Origin: Amia ocellicauda
Taxonomy: Eukaryota > Chordata > Actinopteri > Amiiformes > Amiidae
Length of the DNA: 64,000 bases
Reading direction: 5' to 3'
Assembly: GCF_036373705.1 (NCBI RefSeq)
Contig: NC_089851.1
Span: 51,209,470 to 51,273,469 of the forward strand
The notes under the pieces are model-generated. The model saw only the letters and a program-made list of their open reading frames with translations, was not told the origin of the DNA and searched no databases. The translations under genes were made by a program, and so were the position numbers. Positions within the stretch are counted from its first letter, which is position 1. Each line of letters opens with the position of its first letter. Of this stretch, positions 1 to 11,238 are shown piece after piece.

Positions 1-1631
1 GTTTTGCAGTAATAAACGGTGTGTACACTGCTTTTGAGTACCATGGATGTTTTTTTCATGGTTGCGATACCTGTTATAGCGAAAGTGACGTTAACAGTGT
101 GACAAAAACAACATTCGGCTGGCTATATCAAAAGACAATGTATAAAACCGAATTCTTAAAATTACAAGGGTTTGATGTTAAAGTGATGTGGGAACACAAA
201 TGGAAGACAATGCTGAATGAAGACCAGGATGTTAGGGCATTTATTTCCGAATCACAGTTACCAGCACCTTTAGACCCCAGGGAGTCTCTATTCGGTGGGA
301 GGACGAATGCAGTGACCCTGTATTATCAACCAAAACCTGGCTAGGAACTCCGTTACTATGATTTCACCAGTCTGTACCCGTTTGTAAATAAAACCAAATT
401 GTACCCCGTTGGTCACCCGGATATAATATGCGAGGGCTTTGAAGATTTACAAAATTACTTTGGGCTCGCAAAAGTCAAAGTTTACCCTCCTTGAAGGTTG
501 TTTTTCCCTGTGCTACCGACCAGAGTTGGTAAAAAACTGTTCTTTACACTCTGTCGGACGTGCACTGACACCCAGCAGGGCTCCCCCTGAACAAACAGCG
601 ACGAGCAGAGAGCGCTTACCGGTGTCTGGTGCACGCCAGAGCTGCTGGTTGCTGTAGATAAGGGTTACAGAATAGCAGAAATATACGAGATCTGGCACTT
701 TAAGCACTCGACCAACACGTTGTTTAGTGAATATATTAAAACGCATTTAAAAGGCAAACAAGAAGCTTCAGGCTCCCCCAGTGGTGCAAAAATGACACAG
801 ACCATGAACGCTACATCAGAGAGTATCATGACAGAGAGGGGGTACACTTGGACCATTACAACATTACTAAGAATCCGGCCAAAAGACAGATTTCAAAACT
901 GTTTTTGAATTCTTTATGGGGAAAATTTGGACAATGACCAGATTTACAAAACACCAGTATTGTGAGAGACCCCAACGAATTATTTAAATACGTGTTTGCC
1001 CTATACCACGAGGTCTCGTCTTGTGATTTTATTGACGATGACGATGATTTTATGTGCCTGTGTCACCTGGAAACGGGGAAAAGAGCACTACACACAGCTT
1101 TCAAATGTAAATATTTGTATCGCCAGTTTCACCACCGCCTATGCTAGGTTAGAATTGTACTCTCTTCTGGATTCATTACAAGATCGTTGTTTGTATTATG
1201 ACACTGATTCAATCATTTATGTAAGCAGGCCAGGACAGTGGGACCCCGAGTTAGGAGATTATCTGGGTCAATTGACAAGTGAGCTGCCTCCGGATCAGCA
1301 CATTACAGAGTTTGTTGCAACAGGACCTAAAACCTATGGATATAAGCTCTAAGGAGTGAAAGCCTGTATCAAGGTAAAGGGTATCACATTAAACGTGGCT
1401 AATAGTGAGAAAATTAATTTCGATAGCCTAAAAGATTTGATACTTGACTATGCGGATAAGTAGGCTGGTGCAAATGGTGAAATAAAAGACATTGCACTGC
1501 GGCAACCGGGGATAGTACGTGTTAAACGTGACTGGCACTTAGAGACGAGAACACTGCAAAAGACCCTGAAAGTTGTGTATGATAAACGTGTCCTGGGACC
1601 AGACCTTACATTCTTGCCCTACGGGTATTGA
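1..1631 (+). pseudogene. Polinton protein-primed DNA polymerase B, C-terminal part (fossil)
   Basis: Seen: the FGGRTNA motif, polymerase motif A as DFTSLYPFVNKTKLYPVGHP, and motif C as YYDTDSIIYV near 1195-1225, followed by a C-terminal region that ends just before the ATPase gene. These mark a family B, protein-primed polymerase of the Polinton type, which would copy the element's own DNA. The N-terminal exonuclease part lies outside the window. The gene is broken in several places and cannot be functional. Confidence 0.9.
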
Positions 1632-1634
1632 ACA

Positions 1635-2309
1635 ATGGATTTTAGACTGCAGCACCCGTTTTCATGTATTTTGTCAGGGCCCTCAAACTGCGGCAAGAGT
1701 TTTTTTATAAGACAATTATTAGACAATGGTGTGTTATCGTGTATGCCTGATAATATTGTTTGGTGTTATAGCTGCATGCAGCCTCTCTATAAAGAACTGA
1801 AGTTAAAATACCCTTTTATTAAATTTATAGAGGGGTTGCCTGAAACATTTAATGATGATGAATTACTACCATGTGGTAAAGTAAACATGTTGATCATTGA
1901 TGATCTTATGGAAAAGGCCTGTGAAAGCGATGAGATTGAAAAAGCCTTCACTAAATACATGCACCACAGAAACCTCAGTATTTTATATATTGTACAGAAT
2001 GTGTTTTGTCAGGGACAGAAAAGTAGAACTATCACTTCAAACACCAAATATATGGTCCTTTTCAAAAACCCGAGAGATAAATTACAGATTACAACGTTAG
2101 CTCGACAGATGTATCCAGGCAAATCTCAATATTTTTTGGAAGCTTTTGAAGATGCCACCAAGAAGTATTTTGGATACTTATTTGTCGATGTCATGTCAAA
2201 GACCCCTGATGAATACCGTTTAAGGACGGGTCTTTTCCCCCCTGACATCCCGGTGGTTTATGTGTTTAAAAAACAAAGAAATTATAAGGCGCTGGTTTTC
2301 CATCATTGA
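1635..2309 (+). CDS. Polinton genome-packaging ATPase (FtsK/HerA, A32-like)
   Basis: The frame is open for 224 residues from ATG. Seen: Walker A as GPSNCGKS at about residues 17-24 and Walker B as LIIDDLM at about residues 85-91, then a conserved YIVQN segment. This matches the poxvirus A32-like packaging ATPases of Polintons, which are thought to drive DNA into the capsid. It starts three bases after the polymerase region ends, the same order as in the second element (22738-23409). The gene looks whole although its neighbours are decayed. Confidence 0.9.
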   Translation: MDFRLQHPFSCILSGPSNCGKSFFIRQLLDNGVLSCMPDNIVWCYSCMQPLYKELKLKYPFIKFIEGLPETFNDDELLPCGKVNMLIIDDLMEKACESDEIEKAFTKYMHHRNLSILYIVQNVFCQGQKSRTITSNTKYMVLFKNPRDKLQITTLARQMYPGKSQYFLEAFEDATKKYFGYLFVDVMSKTPDEYRLRTGLFPPDIPVVYVFKKQRNYKALVFHH

Positions 2310-2341
2310 GCGCATTTGCTGTCTGTGACTCTGGCTGTCAG

Positions 2342-2994
2342 TATGTCACTGCGTATGAAGAGAAAACTGGCTCTCCTGCAGCTGCTGGTTAAAGCCAAGC
2401 CGCAACAAGGCCATTCTGTGCGCCGCTGGAAGCGACCTGGTACAGGCCGTGTCAGAAATCGCTCTAAATACACTGAAAGGAAACATCCGCTTGAGCGCTA
2501 AACAATTTCAGAAACTCAAGAAAAGTGGCCACATTATAAAAACTCTTAGTAAAAAGACAGTGTCTGTTAAGAGAAAGAGAAATCTGTTGAATCAGTCTGG
2601 GGGGTTTATCGGTAATGTGCTTAAATATTGCCATTCCCCTCATTACCAGCTTACTGACCAGATGAAAATGCAATTCACTGAGAAAATGTATCTAGTACCT
2701 CAGAAACAGATGGGCCAAATTAAAGAGGACTTTCCAGTTGAACACGACATCAGAAAAATAGCCACATATAAATTGGATGGTGAAATGACAGATATTCTGC
2801 AAAGCTCTCAATTGGGTGAATATGACAAAGCGCTGCAGAGGTACTTGGCCCTAACGCGGCAGGCAGAATCTGAAAAAGCCACTTTGACTTTGCAGATGCC
2901 TGACACTGATACCCCGACCGAAAAACCGCACACAGAGCCTGTTTTCGATTATATTTTAGACGCTATCCCGCAAAGGCAAAAGAAAAATGCCTAA
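2342..2994 (+). pseudogene. Polinton core-protein-like gene (basic, Gly-rich hydrophobic patch) plus helical downstream domain
   Basis: Seen: a basic stretch rich in Lys and Arg, then a QSGGFIGN patch, then a helical region with the pattern KMYLVPQKQM and ALQRYLALTRQ. The second element has the same segments in the same position as two adjacent frames (22402-22731 and 21881-22399). In Polinton literature this place is occupied by a small hydrophobic, basic protein compared with adenovirus pX or core proteins; its role is not established. The copy appears broken about once. Confidence 0.6.
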
Positions 2995-3295
2995 ATATTG
3001 GATTTATTAACTACATATAAACATAATTCATGTGTATATAATATTTTATTATCAGGTTAGCAGGCGTTACATATATGAGAATGCCACGTCATTAAGCTTA
3101 AACGCACACACACAAACACACACACAAGCATTATTCTATCATTCTATAGTGTCTATAGCATTATTCATACACTGTTCTAACATTGTTTATTTCTGTTCAT
3201 GACGGATTTTAGCAATTATGACAGATCCTAAAATCATGCATTCGGTTACACATCTGACAATTCTCATTTACATGAAGCTTAAACAGATACATAGG
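2995..3295. other. Gap between convergent Polinton gene sets
   Basis: This AT-rich stretch lies between the plus-strand replication and packaging genes and the minus-strand capsid genes. It has a short (CA)n run near 3106-3123 and AT-rich patches that could hold polyadenylation signals for both sides. No gene was recognised. Confidence 0.5.
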
Positions 3296-3815
3296 TCACG
3301 TTCTCCTGTTATAACTTTTCACAAACTGCATTACCATGTTGTCATTACTAATTAAATCTTCAGAATACAAATCCAATATCTGATTATAAGCTAGCCCCTT
3401 ACAACGCTGTTGTAAAAAATACACACAGTGGTCTCCACATGTTGTGGATATAGCATCCTGCAACTGTCTGGAGTTAACACTGTTAACACTGAGTTTGTGT
3501 TTATAAAACGCATGATTGATTTAGGGAAAAAAGGAGCATTGGGGGGGAATCCGTAAGAATCAAAGAATTTGGCCTTCCCTTCTCCTCCTAGATAGATAGC
3601 GAGCCAGTGCTCCCCGGGTCGGTCAACAGGCCGGCCTGTGGACTCCTGACCGTTTGGGGAGCTTATCAGATGGAAACACACCCAGAAAATAGTCTCTTGT
3701 GTAACTGTCCTTAGTCTTTATGGCCCCAATCTGTTGCGTATTCATGACCAGTTTATTGAAAGCCACAAGGCAATTGTTTTTCAACTGTAGTCGTAAAGGA
3801 CTTATCTTAATAATG
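3296..3815 (-). pseudogene. Polinton adenain-like cysteine protease (fossil)
   Basis: Seen on the minus strand: GEHWLAIYLGG with the expected catalytic His, FFDSYGFPP with the expected Asp-region motif, and a later segment corresponding to the YSEDL end of the second copy's protease (20921-21463). In this family the enzyme matures capsid proteins. The copy is broken in a few places and shorter in open frame than its relative. Confidence 0.85.
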
Positions 3816-5074
3816 ATTAATGTTAATTTCAACAATGTTGTCAAAAACAGCATACACTATCATGTTCACGGTGGTTGGTAATGGCTGGGCAAAACTTATT
3901 TCTGCTCCCAGGTTCCCTGTTTTTATGAGTGAATAGTGCCCGGTGCATTCTTGATCCGGGCTGAGGTTAAATGCAAACAGTGTGTAACCTCTGTCAAACT
4001 CCTTATGGTCCACTACCAGAGGCTTGTCTTTGAAGCGCTTTCTGGCTGTTTCCACCAGGTTAAAGTTATCATTTGCGAAATCCGGTTGTAGCGGTTTAGT
4101 AGGGATCTGCTCCCCATCTACATACAGGGCCAGGAAATTAATATCATAATGTTTAAAGTAGGGGTTTAGTGTAACGTCACCACTGAATGCGGCGTTATCC
4201 ACAAAACCAATTACTATTATTTTAGGCAATTGTCCCAGAAACAAATTTTCCTGGTTGCAGACCCTGCTTCCTCTGGCCAGACTGAACACTTTCATATGAA
4301 CCCGATCTACAGGGTATTTTGCATTAGCCACCTGCAGCGCATCGGCATGACCCAGCCTGACAGCGGGGGCCACCCGGACCCTCTTCACAGACACAGCTGC
4401 TGAGAGAACCGACAGTTTGAAATCCTCAGCGTTGCTCATGAGACAGAACGCTTCTCTGTTACGGGTGAGTTTAATTTTTATATCAACGCCGTTCAGCATT
4501 AATTTGTCTTGAAAAAACATGTCTGCATGAATACAACCCAACAATTCTAGTTTTCGGCTTCCTGCTGTATAGGCCGCTCTATTTCTGAACCCCAGGTTTG
4601 CCCCGTTCAGTGCGGTTACTTCGTGCTGGCCGGCTGTGTCCTTGACAAAAAGGCCTGCTGAGTACTGTGTGTTCAAAGTGCTTTCACTGTAGTTGAGAAT
4701 GGATTCTATTATAGCCCTGTATGGATAACAGTTGTTGCTCTGGCTAATAAGTCTGTCACCGGTTGTGATGTCGACCTGGCTGAAAAGGGAGGCCACGGGA
4801 TAATTGACCAGGCCCACCCGATCATCCTGGGCCAGATCAGTGCCATCATGCTTAGTAATTTTACAAGTCAGGTAGATGATCGTGTTGTTCAGATCTAGAT
4901 AGTCTTCTCCGTTTCCAGTGACGTAGAATTCCAGTGGGGCGTTGTCAGAGAGCGCTGTGAGGGGGGGCACCTCCACATAGAAACTTTTCTAAATGCTGGT
5001 CTGTGTGGGCACCAGCTGAAAAGGGTCCAGTTCAGATTTGGTGCACTCCTCAGAAATGCAGTGAATGAAAGCCA
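3807..5074 (-). pseudogene. Polinton major capsid protein, double jelly-roll (hexon-like)
   Basis: Seen: a long minus-strand frame with EVPPLTALSDNAPLEFYVTG, DLNNTIIYLTCKI, QENLFLGQLPKIIVIGFV and a C-terminus PLPTTVNMIVYAVFDNIVEI. It aligns by eye along its length with the capsid region of the second element (19712-20919). The family forms the icosahedral shell of adintovirus-like particles. It is the best preserved gene of this element, with about one break. It overlaps the protease region by a few bases. Confidence 0.88.
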
Positions 5075-5077
5075 TGC

Positions 5078-5420
5078 TTAAAATATATCCCTGGGATGTT
5101 GTTGCCTGGAGCTCCTCTTCTTACCAGCCCCGTTTCTCTTATGATTGTGTTTCTTCTGTATAGTCCTTTTAACAGGGGCCGGCGGTCCTGTGAGCCTCAG
5201 TGGTGTCGTTCTTTTCCTTTTAATGCCTCTCCTGACCTTTCGGACCACATCTTTAGCTATGTTTGTGGCAGCCAATTTGACGTGTGGTTTGACAATTTCT
5301 AATCCGCGTCTCAGAAAAGGCATAGCAACAAGCTACCCCCGCACCATATTGTACCGGCATCCCGGCGAAACCAGGGAGGCCGTTACCCGCCTGATACTTG
5401 TAGTAGTTCCTATACATGTG
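5078..5420 (-). pseudogene. Polinton basic minor capsid/core protein (pVI-like)
   Basis: Seen: a YQAGNGLPGFAG start, a PFLRRGLEIVKPHVKLAA segment, and a Lys/Arg-rich tail with RRGIKRKRTT and KKHNHKRNGAGKKR. The second element has the same order of parts at 19221-19709. The arrangement resembles adenovirus pVI-type cement or core proteins, but the equivalence is by position and composition only. The copy is broken about once. Confidence 0.65.
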
Positions 5421-6197
5421 CGGGTCTCCATAGTTTTTAACAATCACCATGATTTGAAAGTGGTTGTATCTAACAGGTTGGAAATGCAACTTCACTATCA
5501 CCTTGCCGTATGCGAATGTGACATGTCCGTTCTGGTCAGTCTTTATTTCAATGCTGATGGTGTCGAATTGATCCATGTTCAGGGGGACATAGTGGGGCTT
5601 ATCATATAACAGCGTAACAAACTTGTCTTCTTCCCCTTTTTTAGGTACACAGCGCAGAAGCGGGGCATACATGTCACCCACTAGTTGGTGTTCAATTATA
5701 TCGGTATAAACATACATGTGGTTAAAACCCGCTGTAATATCCGCAGGATGGGGTGATTTTTTTCCCCCCTTCTCGGGAATGAACCCCAAGACATGTGCTA
5801 GCTCGCCCCTGGTAAAAAACAATAAAGTCGAATCCCCGAAAAGCCTCATGCTTCTACTAATATAGTTGTATTGAAAGTATACCTTGTGCGATGTGGGGAC
5901 GGCCTTGACAGCATTATTCATGGCTGTTAACAATACATCAATGTTTTTATAGTAGCCTTGTGATATTTCATAATACCAGTTTGTATCGGTTGTCTCAGAA
6001 TGCTATTCAAAGCTCTGTTTCCTGTCAAATGTATTGATGGTCATGGGGTAGTGCATCTCCACCATCCCTACCTCCCATTTACCTGGTAGATCGATGGATT
6101 TGGCTAGATGGTCAGTGAAGTTGGAGCTCTTGTTGTTAGGAAATAGTGTCTCCGAGGCATTACTGGTAAAAGTCAGGTAAAATCCGTTTTCACTCAT
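5421..6197 (-). pseudogene. Polinton penton-like minor capsid protein (single jelly-roll) (fossil)
   Basis: Seen: an N-terminal GFYLTFTSNASETLFPNN segment, LAKSIDLPGKWEVGMVEMHYP, then HVLGFIPEKG, DITAGFNHMYVYTDIIEHQ and YGKVIVKLHFQPVRYN. The same motifs occur in order in the second element at 18499-19219. In the family this protein occupies the capsid vertices. About one break is present. Confidence 0.8.
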
Positions 6198-6277
6198 TTT
6201 TTATCCTCTCACAACCCCCGGGGCTATGTCTTTCACCTCTGAAGCTTTGATCCTATTAAACTTATTAAATTTAACTA

Positions 6278-7319
6278 TTAATCTATTAATCTATTAACTC
6301 CCCAACTCAGCCATTTGACTAAAACTTGTTTACCCCAGCCACGGCCTCTGGAGTCTAAAAATTTCTGTATTCGATAGACTCTGTCACCATTTGGGTTTAT
6401 TTTTTGTAACTCTTCAGTGTAAAACTGCCCTTTTATGTCGTCACCAGCATAATCTTTTAGTTTGTAAATAGGCCTTAATCCAGGCACACATTCTTTAACT
6501 ATGAATATTTCATCTGTGAATGTTTGCTCATACCCCTTTTCAAATTTCCCTTTTATACTCGACACCTTCACATGATCACCTTCTTTAAACTTAAATTTTG
6601 AAGGTTTGCTTTTTACAAATGACCCATACACAGTCCTCCACACCCTCAGGGCATTGTCACGGGTGACATCTACTGGTCGTTCCTTGACAGTTCTATGGAA
6701 TGTGTGATTGTAACTGTGAAACAGCTGTAAAGTACTTCCACATTTTTGATTTTATAGTCCTATTGAATCTCTCTACCACACTGGCTTTCACTTTACTATT
6801 TGTCACAAAATGTACAATTTGGTATTGCTTGAGAAGACTTTGAAAACCATGGTTGAGGTTCTTTCCCCTGATCTGTCTGCAGTTTCTTTGGAACACGCCC
6901 TTGGGTGAATATTCTTTTAAAGGCGGCACACACTTGCTGACCCGTTTTGTTTTTTAACGGTACTGCCAGGCGTATTTGGACAACACATCTATACAGGTTA
7001 GAATGTATTTCATACCATTGTTGAACTTTGAGAACTGACCCATTTCCACCAGGTCTGCCTGCCATTGCCAGTCAATGTCTTGTACCAGTGTCAAGTTCCT
7101 CTTAAACCTCACCCGCGCTGGTCTGTGCACTGTGTATGTATATTGATCCGATAACCATTGTGAAACATGTTCTCTTTTTATACGGTCAACCTTTGCTCTG
7201 GCACTTCTCAGCAGTGTATCGAGTCCTCCAAAACGACCGGCTTCTTTAGGCGTATAATAGATCTCTTTTAATCTCTCTTCATGGTTCATTTTCTCGTGAT
7301 TAATGAATACACCCTTCAA
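6278..7319 (-). pseudogene. Polinton retroviral-like integrase with chromodomain (fossil)
   Basis: Seen on the minus strand: an RVRFKRN segment, DIDWQWQADLVEM, LTCIDVLSKYAW, KLQTDQGKE and ASVVERFNRTIKSKMWKYFTAV, which are rve-type catalytic-core segments. They are followed by FKEGDHVKVS and a chromodomain-like YRIQKFLDSRGRG and VLVKWLSW end. The family inserts the element with 6-bp target duplications. This copy is broken about three times. Confidence 0.88.
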
Positions 7320-7345
7320 CTTAGTAACTTATACCAACTAGTAAC

Positions 7346-7428
7346 ACCGAGGTGGCTGAGTGGTTAAGGCATTGGACTTAAGATCTAACGGATGTATGTC
7401 TGCGTGGGTTTGAATTCCACTCTAGGTA
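7346..7428 (+). tRNA. tRNA-Leu (anticodon TAA), slightly degenerate
   Basis: This is an 83-nt type II tRNA with an A box TGGCTGAGTGG, D loop GTGGTTAAGG, anticodon loop CTTAAGA (anticodon TAA), a long variable arm and a T arm GTGGG-TTTGAAT-TCCAC. It is very close to vertebrate tRNA-Leu(TAA). The acceptor stem (ACCGAGG with TCTAGGT) has one G-A mismatch and one wobble, and the T stem has one wobble, so it may be a decaying copy. No CCA is encoded, as expected. It begins 27 bp beyond the integrase start of the fossil Polinton, on the other strand. Confidence 0.85.
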
Positions 7429-7433
7429 AGTAC

Positions 7434-7442
7434 TTTTTTTTT
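7434..7442 (+). terminator. Oligo-T RNA polymerase III terminator of tRNA-Leu
   Basis: Nine T residues begin six bases after the discriminator base of the tRNA-Leu. This is the normal distance and form of a pol III stop signal and supports a once-active gene. Confidence 0.8.
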
Positions 7443-7721
7443 ATCAAAACTTTATTTTGTTCTCTTTTTCTAATTTAATTTATTTTATTTTATACCACCC
7501 CAAAAATAATCATAAAATATATAACTTAAAATCATCACACACACATCACTAAACACAGTTTAAAATACTTTTTTATTAAAACTTTACATGAAGAAACATA
7601 GCAGTAATGAACAAAATATTTTGACTTACTGTACATTTTGTTCAATTTTAAGCCTGCAATAACACACTGTCACCACTGGTAGCAGCATATACCACAAACA
7701 GCGATAAAAAAATGAAGCGGC
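7443..7721. other. AT-rich spacer, nothing recognised
   Basis: The stretch is strongly AT-rich with a short CA run (7537-7547). No reading frame with family motifs was seen. A Polinton terminus was looked for here and not found. Confidence 0.4.
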
Positions 7722-8362
7722 CATCTTGGGCATGTACATCGTAACAACAAAACACTATCAGTCACTTGCAACAGTATTAGAGTGGAAACTATTATTTTAA
7801 ACACACAGCCACTTATGTCTGCAAATACAAATAGTGTAAATTGAGATTTGTTTATACTTAGGGATTATTTCAGCTGTAGAGAAACCTTGAAGAGAAGCAA
7901 GAGAAAACAAATGTGAAACTAAAAAATAGGATTAAATGTGATTCACATGAAACATAAATACACATTTTATAAAATAAATACATGAAAATCAACAGTGGTA
8001 CAAGAGCGGTGATGTTGCTGAATATGTAGTGGTGGATTATTGCTTTCAACTGAACATAATTTCAAACTGAGATTGGCTGGATCCGTGCATCAGTTCCTGG
8101 TTAAATAGTTAACGATGCAACACGGGGGGCGACTTTGTGCTCTTCTCTCTCAGTGAAATCGTAACTTATGGTGACATGTTGTATACTGAACTGTGCAGAA
8201 TCGCTGGCTCTATTCAATAAAATTGAAAGGGCAAACATAAGACGTTTACTGTGTGAGCTACAATCGAATAAACGGACCTGCTCATTGAGGCGCTTGATAT
8301 TAGTAATTGGACATATTTCCTGCTTTATGAAAAACATTGCTTTTACAAGCTGGAATTGTACA
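7722..8362. repeat. R1 repeat, copy A (full-looking unit)
   Basis: The segment runs from a GGGCATGTACATCGTAAC start through CAGTCACTTGCAACAG, ACAGTGGTACAAG, TTCTCTCTCAGTGAAATCG to CATTGCTTTTACAAGCTG. The same order of sub-segments occurs at 11746-12128, 33111-33640, 33765-34345 and in part at 10276-10490. No coding capacity or terminal structure was seen, so the class is unknown. This copy lacks the Harbinger insertion and serves as the uninterrupted form of the target site. Confidence 0.7.
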
Positions 8363-8888
8363 CTGTAAAAAATGTTACATGCAATCTACTTAAAAAAAAT
8401 ATGGTAACATTATTACACATATTATTTTTGAGTATTTTTTAAGGTTTTGTTTTTTTGCGAAATCTACCGGAATAAATTAAGTAAAATTTACGTATTTGTA
8501 TTAATTAAAATGACTTAATTATAAAATGTACTGCCTTTTTCAGGTTAAGATAATAATGAATACAAAATGCAGTTTTTGTTGACAAACATGCTTTTATTGT
8601 GTTTTTGGACTGTAACCATAAATAACAAATATATATAAAATGTAAGCAGCAGTTCTAAGACATGAAAAAAAAATGTTTACATTTCCCATGTCATTGAGAA
8701 ACATCATTTTGTTACACAAAAACATGTGCATACAAATTTGTTTCTGTGGGAAATGTCACATTCTGGACTAAAACTTTTTAATAACTAAAAGATTGTATGA
8801 ACAACAATCATGTAGAACAGTATCAAACACTCAATCAGTGCAGTTTTTTTTTCCACCAGAACTTAGTAATAATGCTTTGTCTCTCAAT
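8363..8888. other. AT-rich DNA, likely 3' flank of the gene at 8889
   Basis: Only AT-rich sequence with poly-A and poly-T runs was seen. It could include the 3' untranslated region of the minus-strand exon that ends at 8889. Confidence 0.35.
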
Positions 8889-9181
8889 CTAAGACATTAG
8901 TTTGTTTTTAAGTGTTAGTAATTTGGGGGAAAAATTGCACACAACCAGTTCTAAGAAGAGCTTCTGAAAGGCCTCAAATGTGTGCCTCAGTTCTTTCGAG
9001 TAGGTGAGGTTTAGTGCATACGTCAGTCCAAGAAGAACAGCACAGGCTCTAGACAGATTTTCCAAGCCAGCCATGACTTGCACCCCCTCCAAGATGATGC
9101 TGACGTCCTCCTGATCATCCCTCTTGCAGATGGCAATTTTCATTATTTGCGGCAGGAGATCTTGCTGCACATCTGTATTGT
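8889..9181 (-). CDS. Terminal exon of an uncharacterised fish gene family
   Basis: A splice acceptor (polypyrimidine then TTTTACAG) precedes base 9181. The exon reads open to a stop at 8889-8891, giving about 97 residues that end in KLLTLKNKLMS. It contains SIILEGVQVMAGLENLSRACAVLLGL followed by ALNLTYSKELRHTFEAFQKLFLEL. That pattern (an LEG-hydrophobic stretch, then YP/YSK-x-x-R/N-TF and a final LK-NKL) recalls the C-terminus of a large family of uncharacterised fish proteins, some annotated near SAM-domain proteins. The attribution is from memory. Upstream exons were not found with confidence, so the exon may belong to a processed or broken copy. Confidence 0.55.
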
Positions 9182-10129
9182 CTGTAAAACAACCATTAAA
9201 TATGTATTTTTATCTTGTCTGTCTCTCTATCATTATATATCTGTCCATAATTATAAAGTTGATTTTTGTACGGTTGTAAACAAACATTTTGAAACATTTT
9301 TCTTATAACAGCTTAAAATTCTAATTTTTTTTGTAAACACTATAACAAAAAAATATGTTTCAGTGGACCGCACAGACTGTCAAAATAACAAGCTCAAATA
9401 CAGTTTCACCAATGACAGAGGGTGTATTCAGGTTAAAAAAAAAAAAAAAATTACATTTGGTGACACCAGTGTAGGGGGGGAAACTGCAAATTAACCATGT
9501 TTACATGAGGAATATAGTGCATTCAGAATGTAAAACAGCCCCCACATTAATTCTAATTTTCAGTTTACTTATTCTGATTGTTGGGGTAAAATTGCTTTCC
9601 AGTAAGATACTAGTTAATCTTGGTCTTATGAGGGTTTCTTTGTTCTTATTTCTCAGCTCAGACTTATCTGTGTGGCAGATAAAGAAAGTTTACTCCCGTG
9701 GACATTCCTTAGGTAACGAACTGAAAATATATATATATCACATTCTTATCAGTACAATGTGTGCTGTGTCCTTGGTACCAGTACCTTCATGTCTGGATGA
9801 AATGTTGTTTTCCCAATTATAAAGAATACCTTATCAATTATTTCTTCCCGTGTCTCGGAACTGCCCTGGGACATATGCAAAGAAAATGTCATTCAGGTTC
9901 AGGACTGCCCCGAACCTCCTTTGAAATATTGCTTGTAGATGTATAAAAGGCTGTGTGAAACTTTCAATAAACGAAGATAAACGAAATGACATTGTGTCAG
10001 TGACTTTACTTCCTGGGCCTGTCTCCTGCTGAGAGTCTAAACTGTTACTGGAAGCGCTCACTGGGGTGCCTGATTCACTGGGATCCGAAGGGTTGCTTCA
10101 ACTGAAGCTTTGCACCTTAACACTGATGT
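9182..10129. other. Intron or intergenic stretch
   Basis: AT-rich DNA with an A-run near 9437-9450. A minus-strand open stretch at about 9834-10061 has no recognised motif and no clear splice borders. Nothing firm can be annotated. Confidence 0.35.
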
Positions 10130-10275
10130 TGATCCCAATCTGTAAATGTAACTGGTCCTACTTGCACCGCTCCAAGCAGAATTCGAACCAGCTTCACCGG
10201 CATTGGAGGTGGGTGCACTAACAAGGACGCTAAAGATCATAGCCTCTAGCATCAGTCACTGGGGCACCACCTGAA
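10130..10275 (-). repeat. tRNA-derived SINE fragment
   Basis: On the minus strand the sequence reads GCGTCCTTGTTAGTGCACCC, then CCTCCAATGCCGGTGAAGC and a B-box-like GGTTCGAATTCTGC. This is the layout of a fish tRNA-derived SINE head with A and B box remnants. The tail was not resolved. The family name is not known to me. Confidence 0.5.
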
Positions 10276-10490
10276 CAAATGGACATACTCATTGAGGCGC
10301 TTAATATTAATAATTGGAGATATTTGCTCCTTGATGAGAAACATTGCTTTTACAAGCCGTAATTATATATAACGTGCACATCGGTAATCAATGTGACAAT
10401 ACAATGCAACAAAGTAAGCAACTAAATGAGGTTTGGAAGGTAACTGCGAATTGAAAAGCTGCAGCAGTTCTAAGGTATATAAGTTTTTAG
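10276..10490. repeat. R1 repeat, copy B (3' fragment)
   Basis: The stretch matches the last third of copy A (CATACTCATTGAGGCGCTTA, then TTGCTTTTACAAGC) and the segments downstream of it in the copies at 33.6 and 34.3 kb (AAGGTAACTGCGAATTGAA). Confidence 0.6.
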
Positions 10491-11238
10491 ATTGATGTAC
10501 ACAAACGAGACTTGTAGAATAAAGTGTTTACTCATTTATGATGATACCAGAGCTATTTATATTATAACTAATTTAATTAGAAATGATATATTGAAATCAA
10601 ATCAGGGTAGTTGACTTTTTGAGATTAATACTGGCTTGTACTTCAACATATTTGACCACAAGAGGGGGAACTTGACCATGAAAACTCTTCCGATTTTGTC
10701 AAAATTTGTTTTCATCTGATTTATATTATTAGGAGTGTGAAACCATACATTTATTGACTGGAATCACCTGGAAGCCTCAATAGTTGTCTGCAACGAATAT
10801 ATTTCATTAGTATTATTATGAAAATGTTTCTGCAAGTATTTTCAAAAGCTTATACAAACAATACACTTCATACAGTGATACACAGCTGTGTAGAGCATTG
10901 CCATATGTAATATGGAAGCCATTTGTCACTGGCTGGTGGCCAGATTGGTTTAAGTGACAGATTTTGGACAATTTTCAAACGTCTTCTTCTGTGAAACCGC
11001 AGGTACGATTGATGTGGAATTCTGTACACATGCCCTTGGCTAGATCCTCCATCAGATTTGTTAAAGGCAATATGATTGATGAAACGAGATGGTTGCCATG
11101 AGCCAATCAAATTTCAGCAATGCTTAAATTGCATAACGTGTCAGAGCAGGTTTGAAGTACATTAGAATGTATTAGACTGTGTTAGTACTGTGTAGATGTG
11201 TATTTGGCCCCCTGCATTGCTGCTTGCATATATATTAT
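10491..11238. other. Non-coding DNA, nothing recognised
   Basis: No gene, repeat end or RNA gene could be supported between the R1 fragment and the hairpin at 11239. The stretch is AT-rich and unremarkable by eye. Confidence 0.35.

Larger units (their letters stand above)
1..7345. mobile_element. Polinton/Maverick (adintovirus-like) fossil no. 1, left part outside window
   Basis: Seen: PolB, packaging ATPase and a core-protein-like gene on the plus strand converge on a protease, major capsid, minor capsid and integrase set on the minus strand. That is the standard Polinton gene set. The element runs off the left edge of the window and no terminal inverted repeat was found on the right. The left-arm accessory genes that precede the integrase in the second copy (14855-30371) are absent here. 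It is broken in roughly ten or more places and its proteins differ clearly from those of the second copy, so it looks like an older insertion of another lineage. The right limit is inferred from the end of the integrase. Confidence 0.9.

Noticed and set aside
7430-7720. Right terminus of Polinton no. 1
   Set aside because: No sequence resembling the termini of the second copy and no inverted partner within the window.
9834-10252. Upstream exons of the gene ending at 8889
   Set aside because: The open stretches have no convincing splice borders and part of the interval is a tRNA-derived SINE.
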